NCBI GenBank assembly: GCA_036266155.1
Contig: DATANR010000100.1
Location: 1 to 30,849 of the forward strand
Length of the DNA stretch: 30,849 nucleotides
Source: SIAJ01 sp036266155
GTDB taxonomy: Bacteria > Planctomycetota > Planctomycetia > Gemmatales > Gemmataceae
Direction: 5' to 3'
Shown here: positions 9,040-16,749 of the stretch, piece by piece
Layout of the letters: each line of letters begins with the position of its first letter
Numbering within the stretch: the stretch's first letter is position 1
The notes under the pieces: model-generated
Databases searched by the model: none
Seen by the model: only the letters and a program-made list of their open reading frames with translations
Told to the model about the DNA's origin: nothing
Translations under genes and position numbers: made by a program

Positions 9040-9115
9040 GGCGAGCGGAGCACCATAAGGTGCCCGATGATGTTTGCCGAGTCATTATCGGGCACCTTAC
9101 GGTGCTCCGCTCGCC
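9040..9115. terminator. Large hairpin filling a convergent gene gap, bidirectional terminator
   Basis: Arms 9040-9071 and 9084-9115 are inverted copies with 30 of 32 positions matching, around a 12-base loop. The hairpin begins on the base after the DUF1501 stop (9039) and ends one base before the end of the convergent gene (9117). The placement fits a shared transcription terminator. A T-run follows on the + side only beyond it (TTTTTCTTC, 9121 on), inside the other gene. Confidence 0.75.
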
Positions 9116-9116
9116 G

Positions 9117-10094
9117 TCACTTTTTCTTCAGCACAATCACCCAGTTCTTCGATTCTTCATTCGTCGTGAATGCGATTGGTCGTCCTTCGCCAGGTGCCGC
9201 AAAGCAAATCGTGAGCGTGCTGCCTTCGATCTTGTAGATGCCCGCTTCCGCACGATCGCGGTCGTCGATGAAATCGATTTGCTTCGCGGGCCGTTCGGGA
9301 TCGATCTTCACCGCGACGGACCGCGTCTGCTCGGGACCCATGCGAATGTCCGCGGTGAGATGGCTGTTTGCCGACAGGCGAAAGCGAATGGCCGCCTTGC
9401 GGTCCTTCAAGACGTCGTCCGGTGTCTTGCGTCCTTTGATTTGGATGCCAATGACTTCCCATTCGGCCGCAAGCTTATCCGCATCGGTGACCTCGCGGCT
9501 TGCCGGAACGACGGGCACGGAAGCAACCTCGCGACTCACCGGCACTGCGGCCGGAATCATCGGCGTGGGCGGCGGCGGGTCGTTGGTGCCGATCACGGGG
9601 CGGAAGTTCTCACCGCGCCAGTAGTCTTGCGTCTTGCGAACGGTCGCGTCGAACGCCTCGACTTCGCGGCGCAGACGATCGGACGTCAGGGCCATGTTGT
9701 CGAACGATTTGTACAGGTGAACGCGGCGATCGGTTTTGTCGAACGCAAAATGGGCCGGGCCGATTTTTTCGTTCGCTTCGAGCAAGCGTTTCCAGGCCGT
9801 CGGCGGTACGCGATCGGGGTCATCGACCGGTGCGAACTTGCTTTCGAGCCAGATGCGCCGGCCGTCGGTCGACAACGACAGCATGATGTGCACCGGCCAG
9901 CGCTCGCGTTCGACGCTGATTTGATAAACGTCCGGCGACAGGGCTTTCGGCTCGAACCCGATGTCGCGCAGGAACTTACCGAGAGCTTCGGTCCCGCTCG
10001 CGGCCGGCGGCAACGGGCGCACCAAGGGGTCGGGCTGGGCAACCGCGGGCGTCGCGATGAGAGCGCCAACGAATACGGCGACGCGGAGTTGCAT
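9117..10094 (-). CDS. Secreted protein with YbjN-like and TIGR03067 domains
   Basis: About 325 residues from ATG 10094, chosen because GGAGGG lies seven bases upstream and a clean signal peptide follows (MQLRVAVFVGALIATPAVAQ); the frame is open further up to 10208 without either. Residues ~30-150 look like a YbjN/type III chaperone-like fold (FLRDIGFEPKALSPDVYQIS, LSLSTDGRRIWLESKF). A proline-rich linker follows (DPPPPTPMIPAA). The last ~110 residues match the planctomycete TIGR03067 pattern: AAEWEVIGIQIKGRKTPDDV, VKIDPERPAKQIDFID, AGIYKIEGSTLTICFA. The role of TIGR03067 is unknown; the domain usually sits in secreted or periplasmic proteins. Both domain calls come from remembered patterns, so they are moderate in certainty. 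Divergent from the HEAT gene at 10296. Confidence 0.8.
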   Translation of the reverse strand: MQLRVAVFVGALIATPAVAQPDPLVRPLPPAASGTEALGKFLRDIGFEPKALSPDVYQISVERERWPVHIMLSLSTDGRRIWLESKFAPVDDPDRVPPTAWKRLLEANEKIGPAHFAFDKTDRRVHLYKSFDNMALTSDRLRREVEAFDATVRKTQDYWRGENFRPVIGTNDPPPPTPMIPAAVPVSREVASVPVVPASREVTDADKLAAEWEVIGIQIKGRKTPDDVLKDRKAAIRFRLSANSHLTADIRMGPEQTRSVAVKIDPERPAKQIDFIDDRDRAEAGIYKIEGSTLTICFAAPGEGRPIAFTTNEESKNWVIVLKKK

Positions 10095-10295
10095 AGTCAA
10101 TCCCTCCGTGCGGACCGGGGCGATCAGACGGCCCACCATACCAGGGCCGGCTTTTTTCGCAAGTCGGACTATGCTGTGCGTCCCACCCATAATCGGTGCT
10201 GTTACCAACGGCCAAGACCTTCGCCTTGCAGCCCAACCGTCCGGCGCGATACCTTAACACCACATCCGGTCGCCATTCCCCGGGGTTACCCTCCC

Positions 10296-11624
10296 ATGCG
10301 TGCTACTCGTGTCCTGGGCCTGTTCATCCTCGCCCTCATGCTGACCGTGGCGGCCGACAACGCTCAGCCGGGTCAGCCCGGCGTCAAGACGCAACCGCAA
10401 ATCAAGCCAGGTGGACCAGGAGTCGGCGGCGTGCCGAAAGTTCCGGTCGATCCGGGCAAGAACCCGATACCGATGGTGCCGGTCGGCGGCGGGGCGGCTG
10501 ATCCCAAAAATCCGGGCACGACATCGGGGAGCACTCCCGGTAAGGCACCGCTGCCGGAGAAGAAGAAAGACAACGTCAAATGGCCGGAGAAGATCAACGG
10601 CAAGACCGTGGAGGATTGCATCAAGGAAATGCGCACGAACCCGGACCCGGTCGTGCGTGAATCGGCGGTGCGGACGTTGCCGCTCTTTGGGCCGGTGAGC
10701 CGAGAAAAAGGCTGGGACAACCTTCTTTATGCGATGACGCGCGATCCGGACATCAACGTGAAGATGACGGCGCTCAGCGTCGCACCGTCAGTGGTCATCG
10801 GTTTCGCGGAAGCCGTTGATCAGGTGCTGATGGACGGAACCAAGGCGATCGTCAACTACCTCGATTCCGATTCGGTGCACATCAAGTACGACGCCGTGCA
10901 AGCAGTGATGGCGTGCGGGCCCTATATCAAGACCGCGCAGCCGCAGGTTGTGCCGAAACTCAGCTTCCGGATGAGGGAGCCAAGTTCGTACATTGTTCGC
11001 CGCGCTGCGGTCGCCGCACTGGCTGTGATTGGTCAGGGCATCCCGCCAGGCCCCGAGACCGGTAAGGGCCTCGACCCGGATCAGATGTGCGTCACGAACC
11101 TTCTCGAAGTCATGCAGAAGGACGTATGCGTTGTTGTTCGCAAGGAAGCTGTCAGCGGACTCATCGCGATGGGTCCTGTGGCGCAGGCGCAACAGAAGCA
11201 GTGGAAGACCGTGCTGGAGAATCTGCTGAAGCCGGGCGCTGAAAAAGACAAGAGCATGCAGATCTGGATCCGCGTGCTGATCATCCATAACGACCCGAAC
11301 GGGCTGAAGGGTAACGAGGCCCATTTGAATGCGATTGCCGAGGGCCTGAAGTCGCAAGACGACGGGGTGCAGGTCGAGTGTTGTCAAGCGCTAGGCACAA
11401 TCGGCGAGGACGCCAAGACCAAGCTTCAAGGCATCCTCGATTTGATTGCCGACCCAACTGAGAAGCCGGAAGTGGTCGCCGCCGCCATCACAGCCACCTT
11501 GGGTATGAAGTCGCAAAGCGCCATCAGTCTGCCGGTCGTTCAGAAGGCAACCATGCATGTCAACCCGGACGTGGCCAGGATCGCCCGGGAAGCAGTCGAC
11601 ATTTTGATGGGGAAAAAGAAGTAG
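10296..11624 (+). CDS. Secreted HEAT-repeat protein
   Basis: 442 residues from ATG 10296. The frame is open upstream to 9060, but that part lies antisense to another gene and is rejected. The start gives a signal peptide (MRATRVLGLFILALMLTVAA), followed by a Gly/Pro/Lys-rich low-complexity segment to about residue 90. The remainder is made of two-helix repeats of HEAT/PBS-lyase type, with repeated elements such as DPVVRESAVRTLPLFG, YIVRRAAVAALAVIGQG and DDGVQVECCQALGTIGEDAK. These superhelical scaffolds bind other proteins. The C-terminus is basic (DILMGKKK). No catalytic motif is seen. Planctomycetes carry many exported HEAT proteins of unknown partner. Confidence 0.85.
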   Translation: MRATRVLGLFILALMLTVAADNAQPGQPGVKTQPQIKPGGPGVGGVPKVPVDPGKNPIPMVPVGGGAADPKNPGTTSGSTPGKAPLPEKKKDNVKWPEKINGKTVEDCIKEMRTNPDPVVRESAVRTLPLFGPVSREKGWDNLLYAMTRDPDINVKMTALSVAPSVVIGFAEAVDQVLMDGTKAIVNYLDSDSVHIKYDAVQAVMACGPYIKTAQPQVVPKLSFRMREPSSYIVRRAAVAALAVIGQGIPPGPETGKGLDPDQMCVTNLLEVMQKDVCVVVRKEAVSGLIAMGPVAQAQQKQWKTVLENLLKPGAEKDKSMQIWIRVLIIHNDPNGLKGNEAHLNAIAEGLKSQDDGVQVECCQALGTIGEDAKTKLQGILDLIADPTEKPEVVAAAITATLGMKSQSAISLPVVQKATMHVNPDVARIAREAVDILMGKKK

Positions 11625-11676
11625 TCCGCCATCACTGGCGCACAGAAAGCCGACACCGATTTTGCTCATTTTCAAA

Positions 11677-11724
11677 GGTTGCCAAGAAAGATTGCCAAAT
11701 ACATACCTGGGTTTGGCAATCTCT
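11677..11724. repeat. Inverted repeat related to 3251-3305
   Basis: 11689-11699 is perfectly complementary to 11712-11722 with a 12-base loop; the core is AGATTGCCAAA / TTTGGCAATCT. A third partial copy of the arm (GTTGCCAAG) precedes it near 11679. The same core, again in three copies, occurs at 3251-3305. It lies in the gap between two convergent genes, as does the first copy. Confidence 0.7.
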
Positions 11725-11806
11725 CAGTTCTTGTCTCCATAACTCCTTTGGAAATAACCGTTTCCGGCGAACGTACGAAAACAAATTCGTGCGCAATGAA
11801 ACCCGG

Positions 11807-11838
11807 TTCTTTTGTTGAGCCATTCTTTTGTTGAGCCA
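11807..11838. repeat. Perfect 16-bp tandem duplication
   Basis: TTCTTTTGTTGAGCCA occurs twice in direct tandem (11807-11822 and 11823-11838). It lies in the non-coding gap between the HEAT gene and the metallo-hydrolase gene; apart from this and the hairpin element nothing else is seen in 11625-11911. Confidence 0.9.
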
Positions 11839-11911
11839 GCCGTCCAAAGCTATGACTGTCATATGATCGCCTAATAAAAAGGCGGCGCGAGTCCGCTGCC
11901 CGCCAAGGTTG

Positions 11912-12553
11912 TCATTCCGCCGGCACGTAGGGATTTGTGCGTTTCTCGTGGCTGACTTTGGTGACTGGCCCGTGTCCGGGATAGATGACGGTGTCGTCCG
12001 GCAGCGTGTAGAGCTTCGAGCGAATCCCCGCGGCAAGCATCTCGAAGCTGCCGCCGGGGAAGTCGGTGCGGCCGATGCTGCCGCGGAAGAGCACGTCGCC
12101 TCCGAAGACAAGTCCGGCATCGCGAACGATGAAGACAATGTGACCCGGTGAGTGGCCGGGGATCTCGCGAATATCCAGAGTCAGCCCGGCGAATAACACG
12201 TTGTCGCCTTCGTGCAGCAATTGATCCGCCGGCGGACTGACCAGGTCAAAGCCGTAAGTCGCGCTAAGGTTCAAGTTCGCATCGGTCAGCATCGGTGCGT
12301 CGCCGACCCCGATCGCAAGCGGCGCATCCGGATATGCCTGCTTCAGGTCCGCATTGCCCGCAATGTGATCGGAGTGGCCGTGCGTATTCAAGATGGCCGC
12401 GGGCGTCAGGCCCTGCTCTTTCAGGAACGCGAGAATGGCGTCGGGCTCGGTGCCGGGGTCGATCACCACGCAGTCGTTGTGGCCCGGCAGCCAGGCGACA
12501 TAGGTGTTCTCCGAAAAAGGCAGCGACACGATTGTCTGAATTTGGAGACGCAT
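11912..12553 (-). CDS. Metallo-beta-lactamase-fold hydrolase, glyoxalase II/YcbL-like
   Basis: 213 residues from ATG 12553, which has GGAG five bases upstream; the frame extends to 12607 without support. The metal-binding set is complete: THGHSDH (HxHxDH) near residue 57, IPGHSPGH for the third histidine, FGGDVLFRGSIGRTDFPGG for the bridging Asp, and YPGHGP for the last His. The FRGSIGRTD segment and the length fit the YcbL-type glyoxalase II branch, which hydrolyses thioesters such as S-lactoylglutathione; other members act on persulfides or remain unassigned, so the substrate is uncertain. Cytoplasmic, no leader. Divergent from the BAX-inhibitor-like gene. Confidence 0.92.
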   Translation of the reverse strand: MRLQIQTIVSLPFSENTYVAWLPGHNDCVVIDPGTEPDAILAFLKEQGLTPAAILNTHGHSDHIAGNADLKQAYPDAPLAIGVGDAPMLTDANLNLSATYGFDLVSPPADQLLHEGDNVLFAGLTLDIREIPGHSPGHIVFIVRDAGLVFGGDVLFRGSIGRTDFPGGSFEMLAAGIRSKLYTLPDDTVIYPGHGPVTKVSHEKRTNPYVPAE

Positions 12554-12657
12554 TTCTGCTCCAGCTTGTCCTTGCAGAGTAAAATAGGACAACCTAACAT
12601 GAGACACGGCGACTTGGGTCGCGGTGTGGAAGCTTTAACCCTCAACGAGGCTCGTCC

Positions 12658-13401
12658 ATGGCGAATTATCTGACTGACGGATACCATCGTGATGCCGCGG
12701 CCTATGCCCCCGAGGATGCTCGGGTCGGCTTCATTCGCCGAACCTACATGCACTTGGCCGGCTCGGTCGTCGTGCTTGTCGGCATCGAAGCGTTATTGCT
12801 CAAGCTGGTCAGCTCGGCCGACGGCCAGGGTTTCCTGGCTCAGTGGTTCGGCAACCCGATCATGCTGTTGCTCGTGCTCGGCTTCTTCATTGTCGGCGGC
12901 TTCCTGGCGCGCTACATGGCCCGCTCCGACATGCCGCCGGCGATCAAGTATCTCGGCCTGTTCATGTACATCTGCGTCGAAGCGATCTTCCTGCTGCCGA
13001 TCCTCTTTTACGCGACGGTGCGGCTCGGCGACTCGGGATTGGTCACGCAGGCCGCGGCATTGACATTGATAACCTTCGGTGGCTTGAGCCTGACAGTCTT
13101 CCTGACCAAGAAGGACTTCTCGTTCCTCGGCTATGGTCTGATGTTGGCGAGTTGGCTGCTGCTCGGCTTGATCGTTGTCGCCATCGTGATGCCGCTCATG
13201 GGTGGACCGTCGATTGGTCTGGGAATCTGGTTCAGCTTCCTGGTAATCGCCCTCGCGGCCGGGTTCATCCTCTACGACACGTCCAACATCCTGCATCACT
13301 ACGGGACCAACGAGCATGTCGGCGCTGCCCTGGAACTGCTCGCGGACGTCGTGTTGCTCTTCTACCACATCCTTCGCGTATTGATCATGACGCGCGATTG
13401 A
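12658..13401 (+). CDS. BAX inhibitor-1/YccA family membrane protein
   Basis: 247 residues with seven hydrophobic segments, from SVVVLVGIEALLLKL through IMLLLVLGFFIVGGF, MYICVEAIFLLPILF, AAALTLITFGGLSLTV, LMLASWLLLGLIVVAIVM and LGIWFSFLVIALAAGFILY to the C-terminal LLFYHILRVLIM. The segment ILYDTSNILHHYG contains the conserved Asp of the family near the sixth helix. BI-1/TMBIM proteins are inner-membrane proteins; the Bacillus homologue YetJ leaks calcium in a pH-dependent way, while E. coli YccA is tied to FtsH quality control. Which applies here is unknown. Length is normal. Confidence 0.92.
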   Translation: MANYLTDGYHRDAAAYAPEDARVGFIRRTYMHLAGSVVVLVGIEALLLKLVSSADGQGFLAQWFGNPIMLLLVLGFFIVGGFLARYMARSDMPPAIKYLGLFMYICVEAIFLLPILFYATVRLGDSGLVTQAAALTLITFGGLSLTVFLTKKDFSFLGYGLMLASWLLLGLIVVAIVMPLMGGPSIGLGIWFSFLVIALAAGFILYDTSNILHHYGTNEHVGAALELLADVVLLFYHILRVLIMTRD

Positions 13402-13415
13402 TGTTCGAGTGCGAA

Positions 13416-13454
13416 ACGCAAGCGGCCCCCGGTTCTGTCGGGGGCCGCTTGCGT
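13416..13454. terminator. Perfect GC-rich hairpin between convergent genes
   Basis: A 16-bp perfect stem (13416-13431 with 13439-13454) and a seven-base loop lie between the stop of the BI-1-like gene (13401) and the end of the convergent AAA ATPase gene (13467). It is the best-formed terminator hairpin in the window and should serve both strands. Confidence 0.85.
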
Positions 13455-13466
13455 GTCAGGTTGTCT

Positions 13467-15110
13467 CTATCCAAGCCGCACTTTCGCGCCAAAGTCTTTC
13501 GCCGTGGAGGAAATGAAGTACGTCTCGCAGGCCGCGTCGATCAAATCGGGGCTGAAATTGACGCGCTCCATGTTGTACTTGGCGATCGACGTCATTTGCT
13601 CGAGCAAGTCGCGTGGCTGACACATGCGGAATGGTCGATTTGACGGGCGGTACCATTTCTCGATCAGGTAGTCGATTCCGGCCTCGTCGAAGTCGACGCG
13701 CTTGCCCTTGCACACCAACTCCCAAATCTTGCGATACTGCACCTCGCTTGGATCGCGGATCTCGATCTTGAACTTGATCCGGCGGAGGAACGCTTCGTCG
13801 GCGAGTTGGTTCGGGTCCAGGTTCGTCGAGAAAATCAACAGTTCATCGAATGGCACTTCGATCTTGGTGCCCGTTGCCGTGGTGAGATAGTCGTAGCGCT
13901 TTTCGAGCGGCACGATCCAGCGATTGAGCAAATCCATCGGTCGGACTTGCTGACGCCCGAAGTCGTCGATCATGAACACGCCGCCGTTGGCCTTCATCTG
14001 CAATGGGGCCTCATAAAACTTGCCGCTCTCGTTGTACTTGAGGTCCAGCATCGGCATAATCAGCTCACCGCCAACTACGATCGTCGGTCGTTTTACCTTA
14101 ACGAACCGATTGTCGTGCATCGATGCCTTCAGGAGAACCCCGCCAAGGGATTCGAGTTGCTCCTCGTCCTTTTTCTCCGAATGCAAGATCGGGTCAAAGA
14201 CCTTGATGATTTGACCGTTCGCCTCGACCGCATGGGGGATAAAAACCGTGTCTCCCATGAGCCGGGTCACACGCTCGGCGACGCTCGTCTTGCCGTTGCC
14301 CGGAAAGCCAAAGAAGAAGATACTGGCGCCCGAGTTCATCGCCGGGCCGATCTCGTTGAACACGTCTTCCGTGATCACCAGATCTTCGAACGCCCGCTGA
14401 ATGCTCAGGCGCGTGACGACGAGTTTGCGAATACTCTGCGCGAGCACCGATTCCACGTAGTCGGCAAACGGCACCGGCGCCGGGCCGACATACGCGGTCT
14501 TCGTGAGTGCGTCCTGCACCGCGGCCGTTCCCTTCGGCGGCTTGATCTCGTAGACGAACGACGAGTCGCCGCTCGACCCCTTCTGGCCGATGATGTCGAT
14601 CAGCGTCTGCTTGCGCATGTGCTGCAAAACAAGCGAAATAGCGCTGAACGGCACACACAGATCGTGCGCCAATTCGCCGCCCGTGAGTTGGCCGCGATTG
14701 TAAATCGTGCGCAGAATCAGATCGAAGATAAACGGCAACGGCAAGCCGAGGTCTTCCCACTTGCCCGCCGGTCGCGGCTGATAGGCGTTCGAGATCTTGG
14801 GGACGGCTTCCTCAATATCGGGCGGTGGGTCACCCAGGAGCGTCACGCCTTCGAGATCGCCGGCCGCCGATGCCTCCTGGAACAACTTGTCGTAATGGCC
14901 TTTATGCAATCGCAGATGCCGGAGCGCCTCGACGTCGTTCCGTTCCTCTGCCAGCTTCAGACACTCTTCCAGGGCGGGAACGACGACGTACTTGATTCCG
15001 TCGATGTACATGTGGTGCAGATATTCCCCCGGCCGAACGTAGCAGTCCGGCAGATGGTACTCCTGCTCTTTCATCTGGTCGTAGAATTCGGGTGCAATAA
15101 TAAACCGCAT
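13467..15110 (-). CDS. AAA-type ATPase with winged-helix-like N-terminal region
   Basis: 547 residues, ATG start at 15110. The AAA core has Walker A GFPGNGKTS at residues 268-276, a Walker B-like strand GGVFMIDDFGRQ about 110 residues later, and a sensor-like FSTNLDPN with arginine pairs in FLRRIKFK. The large insert between Walker A and B and the late PSNRPFRMCQPRDLLEQM segment set it apart from MoxR or Clp. The N-terminal 260 residues contain a possible winged helix (GQLTGGELAHDLCVPFSAIS) and no leader, so it is cytoplasmic. Similar ATPases are seen in planctomycetes and deltaproteobacteria, often annotated only as AAA family. Its substrate is not known. Neither neighbour is an obvious partner. 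Confidence 0.85.
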   Translation of the reverse strand: MRFIIAPEFYDQMKEQEYHLPDCYVRPGEYLHHMYIDGIKYVVVPALEECLKLAEERNDVEALRHLRLHKGHYDKLFQEASAAGDLEGVTLLGDPPPDIEEAVPKISNAYQPRPAGKWEDLGLPLPFIFDLILRTIYNRGQLTGGELAHDLCVPFSAISLVLQHMRKQTLIDIIGQKGSSGDSSFVYEIKPPKGTAAVQDALTKTAYVGPAPVPFADYVESVLAQSIRKLVVTRLSIQRAFEDLVITEDVFNEIGPAMNSGASIFFFGFPGNGKTSVAERVTRLMGDTVFIPHAVEANGQIIKVFDPILHSEKKDEEQLESLGGVLLKASMHDNRFVKVKRPTIVVGGELIMPMLDLKYNESGKFYEAPLQMKANGGVFMIDDFGRQQVRPMDLLNRWIVPLEKRYDYLTTATGTKIEVPFDELLIFSTNLDPNQLADEAFLRRIKFKIEIRDPSEVQYRKIWELVCKGKRVDFDEAGIDYLIEKWYRPSNRPFRMCQPRDLLEQMTSIAKYNMERVNFSPDLIDAACETYFISSTAKDFGAKVRLG

Positions 15111-15235
15111 CCGTCGATCCCCAGTGGTTCTTGCCCGCCAGAAGAAAGTTTACGACACGAATCGCAATTGGGTGGTGGCAGCAAGGCATGGGCTCAAAAT
15201 GGACGCGTGTCGTGTCAAAGCTATGACATCGAGTT

Positions 15236-15281
15236 GGAGTCCCGCCTTTAGGCGGCAAAGACCGGCTAAAGCCGGGACTCC
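15236..15281. repeat. Inverted repeat downstream of the 15288 gene, probable terminator
   Basis: Arms 15236-15255 and 15262-15281 pair over 18 of 20 positions around a six-base loop (core GGAGTCCCG / CGGGACTCC with inner CTTTAG). It begins seven bases past the stop of the minus-strand gene ending at 15288. The core resembles a palindrome I associate with planctomycete intergenic repeats, but that is recall only. Confidence 0.7.
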
Positions 15282-15287
15282 GACTCC

Positions 15288-16163
15288 TCATTTATGATTT
15301 GGTGGGGCATTTGCCGTCAATAACCGATAGGACTCGATCAATCGTTCGCGAATGGGCGCCGCCCGATCCGATAACTCCTTCTGGCCCCGCACATACTCTT
15401 CCTTCCCCTCCAGTGTCTCGATCGCGATCGGCTTCAGGCCCAATGATCGCAAGTCGTAGGGGCTCGCACGCATATCCAGTTGCCGGGCTTCCGCCGCCAG
15501 TTCAAAGGCGTCCGCGATCAGTTCACCCGGCACCCACGGTGCGATCTTGTACGCGTACCGGTAGAGGTCCATCGTGACGTGGATGCAGCCGCGCTGATCG
15601 AACCGGTCAGTCGTTTCACGGTTCAGTTGCAATCGATTGCGCGGCACGGCCGCGGGCGTGAAGAAGCGAAAGGCATCGTAATGCGTGCAACAAAGCTGCT
15701 CGCGCTCCACGACGGCCGCGATCGCATCGGGTGCAAGGCGGAGCGGCGTTCGCTGATGGCGAACCTCGGGCGTGTGGTAAACCATGGCCCATTCGTGCAA
15801 GCCGAAGCAGCCGAACAACGGCGGCCGCTGGGCGATGCCCTCGAGATATTCCAGAGCCCATTTGGCAAACGAACGGCGATGGTCGGGAAACGAATCGGCA
15901 CGCAGGACCAGGCCGCCCGCGACGGGAGTGACTTCGATCCAAGGAAGATCGCCGGGCGCGGCGTTTTCCAGGATTACGTTGGGACCGGGCGTCCAACGCA
16001 AGAGGTGTGCGGGGCGATAGGAGTAGTATTCGAACAAAAAATCGCGGACGGGGTGCTTTTCGCGGCGGGCCGAGCGTTCGACCCGGTCCAGCGCGAACGG
16101 GGCGAGGCGTTCGCGATGGCGAGCCAGGAGTTCACGCCAGACGGGCTCGGAGAATTGGTCCAC
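15288..16163 (-). CDS. Conserved protein often annotated as 3-methyladenine DNA glycosylase
   Basis: About 291 residues using GTG 16163. The frame is open to 16286, but that would run through the preceding antitoxin-like gene (ending 16180), and the family's conserved start lies near SVDQFSEPVWRELLARHRER. Conserved pieces: HPVRDFLFEYYSYRPAHLLRW, YDAFRFFTPAAVPRN, RGCIHVTMDLYRYAYKIAPW, LDMRASPYDLRSLG, IETLEGKEEYVRGQKEL. The family is common in actinobacteria and planctomycetes and is called 3-methyladenine DNA glycosylase in databases, but the sequence shows none of the known AlkA (HhH-GPD) or AAG motifs, so the enzyme name is doubtful. The very conserved aromatic and His/Cys residues (CCTHYDAF) suggest an enzyme or cofactor site. 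Confidence 0.8.
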   Translation of the reverse strand: MDQFSEPVWRELLARHRERLAPFALDRVERSARREKHPVRDFLFEYYSYRPAHLLRWTPGPNVILENAAPGDLPWIEVTPVAGGLVLRADSFPDHRRSFAKWALEYLEGIAQRPPLFGCFGLHEWAMVYHTPEVRHQRTPLRLAPDAIAAVVEREQLCCTHYDAFRFFTPAAVPRNRLQLNRETTDRFDQRGCIHVTMDLYRYAYKIAPWVPGELIADAFELAAEARQLDMRASPYDLRSLGLKPIAIETLEGKEEYVRGQKELSDRAAPIRERLIESYRLLTANAPPNHK

Positions 16164-16179
16164 GGAATAATTGGCCGCG

Positions 16180-16431
16180 TCAAACCGCGTCCCGGCACAC
16201 GATGATGACCCGCGATCGCTCGGGCAGCGTGACGCCTGGATCGACGGGACGGACCAACCCGTTTTCGACAACACCGAGTACGGCAACCGGCCGGTGCCGC
16301 AATAGATGCTGTTCCATGGGCTTGGGCGTCACGCCCGCGATGTCCGGTGGAGGCAATTTCGGTTCCTCAGCGATTAGCTCGTCCAGCAATTTGCGATCGC
16401 TATTGCGGGTATCGGATTCGGAAACAGTCAT
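16180..16431 (-). CDS. Possible antitoxin-like small protein (tail of the broken locus)
   Basis: 83 residues if translation starts at ATG 16431; the ribosome binding site is weak and the frame is continuous with the interrupted toxin upstream, so an independent start is not proven. The N-terminal part (RKLLDELIAEEPKLPPPD) is acidic and probably flexible. The C-terminal part (VAVLGVVENGLVRPVDPGVT then LPERSRVIIV) has the short strand-turn-strand pattern of DUF104/AF2212-type antitoxins. It ends 16 bases before the GTG proposed for the next gene. Confidence 0.5.
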   Translation of the reverse strand: MTVSESDTRNSDRKLLDELIAEEPKLPPPDIAGVTPKPMEQHLLRHRPVAVLGVVENGLVRPVDPGVTLPERSRVIIVCRDAV

Positions 16432-16701
16432 CACATGACCCATTTCGTATGCGGTAATCACAAATACGGGCGAGTCTTCCACTTCACCAAAAACATTCGG
16501 AATTTCATCTTCATCACGATCATACCGCTAAATCACCCAGATCCCTCGGCCGGATGGAGTTTCCGCATACATTTCGAACGATCCATCGCCGCGCTCGGTC
16601 ATCTGAAATACGCGATCGAACGACGCTTCGACCTCTTCAGCCGAGAGTGCATGGTTGGCGATCTTCTGCAGATTCCAGTCAATCCACTTGAATCGTCGCA
16701 T
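16180..16701 (-). pseudogene. Broken BrnT-like toxin with in-frame stop, joined to antitoxin-like tail
   Basis: From ATG 16701 the frame gives MRRFKWIDWNLQKIANHA and then LSAEEVEASFDRVFQMTERG, a start like BrnT/DUF4258 toxins, and reaches SGRGIWVI. There a TAG at 16528-16530 stops it after 57 codons. Without any shift the frame continues with RYDRDEDEIPNVFGEVED and SPVFVITAY, which is how such toxins end. TAG is one base from TGG (Trp), so a nonsense mutation is the simplest explanation. The same frame runs on into MTVSESDTRNSDRKLLDELI (possible own start, ATG 16431) and a C-terminus GVVENGLVRPVDPGVTLPER that resembles small DUF104-like antitoxin proteins, ending at 16180. The last 83 residues could still be made as a separate protein. 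Sequencing error or stop read-through are the alternatives. Confidence 0.65.
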
Positions 16702-16749
16702 TTGCAATGCCTGGACGGATTCGCTTGCAGGATTGAAGCTGCAAGCAGC

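Noticed and set aside
9060..10295. Upstream extension of the HEAT-repeat frame (about 412 codons)
   Set aside because: It is antisense to the well-supported TIGR03067 gene, lacks family likeness, and the ATG at 10296 gives a proper signal peptide.
11632..12138. 168-codon minus frame downstream of and overlapping the metallo-hydrolase gene
   Set aside because: Low-complexity Ser/Ala/Thr start, out of frame with the MBL gene, crosses the hairpin element; no support.
13806..15251. 481-codon open frame on + across the AAA ATPase gene
   Set aside because: Antisense shadow in GC-rich DNA; arginine/valine-rich product without a ribosome binding site or recognisable domain.
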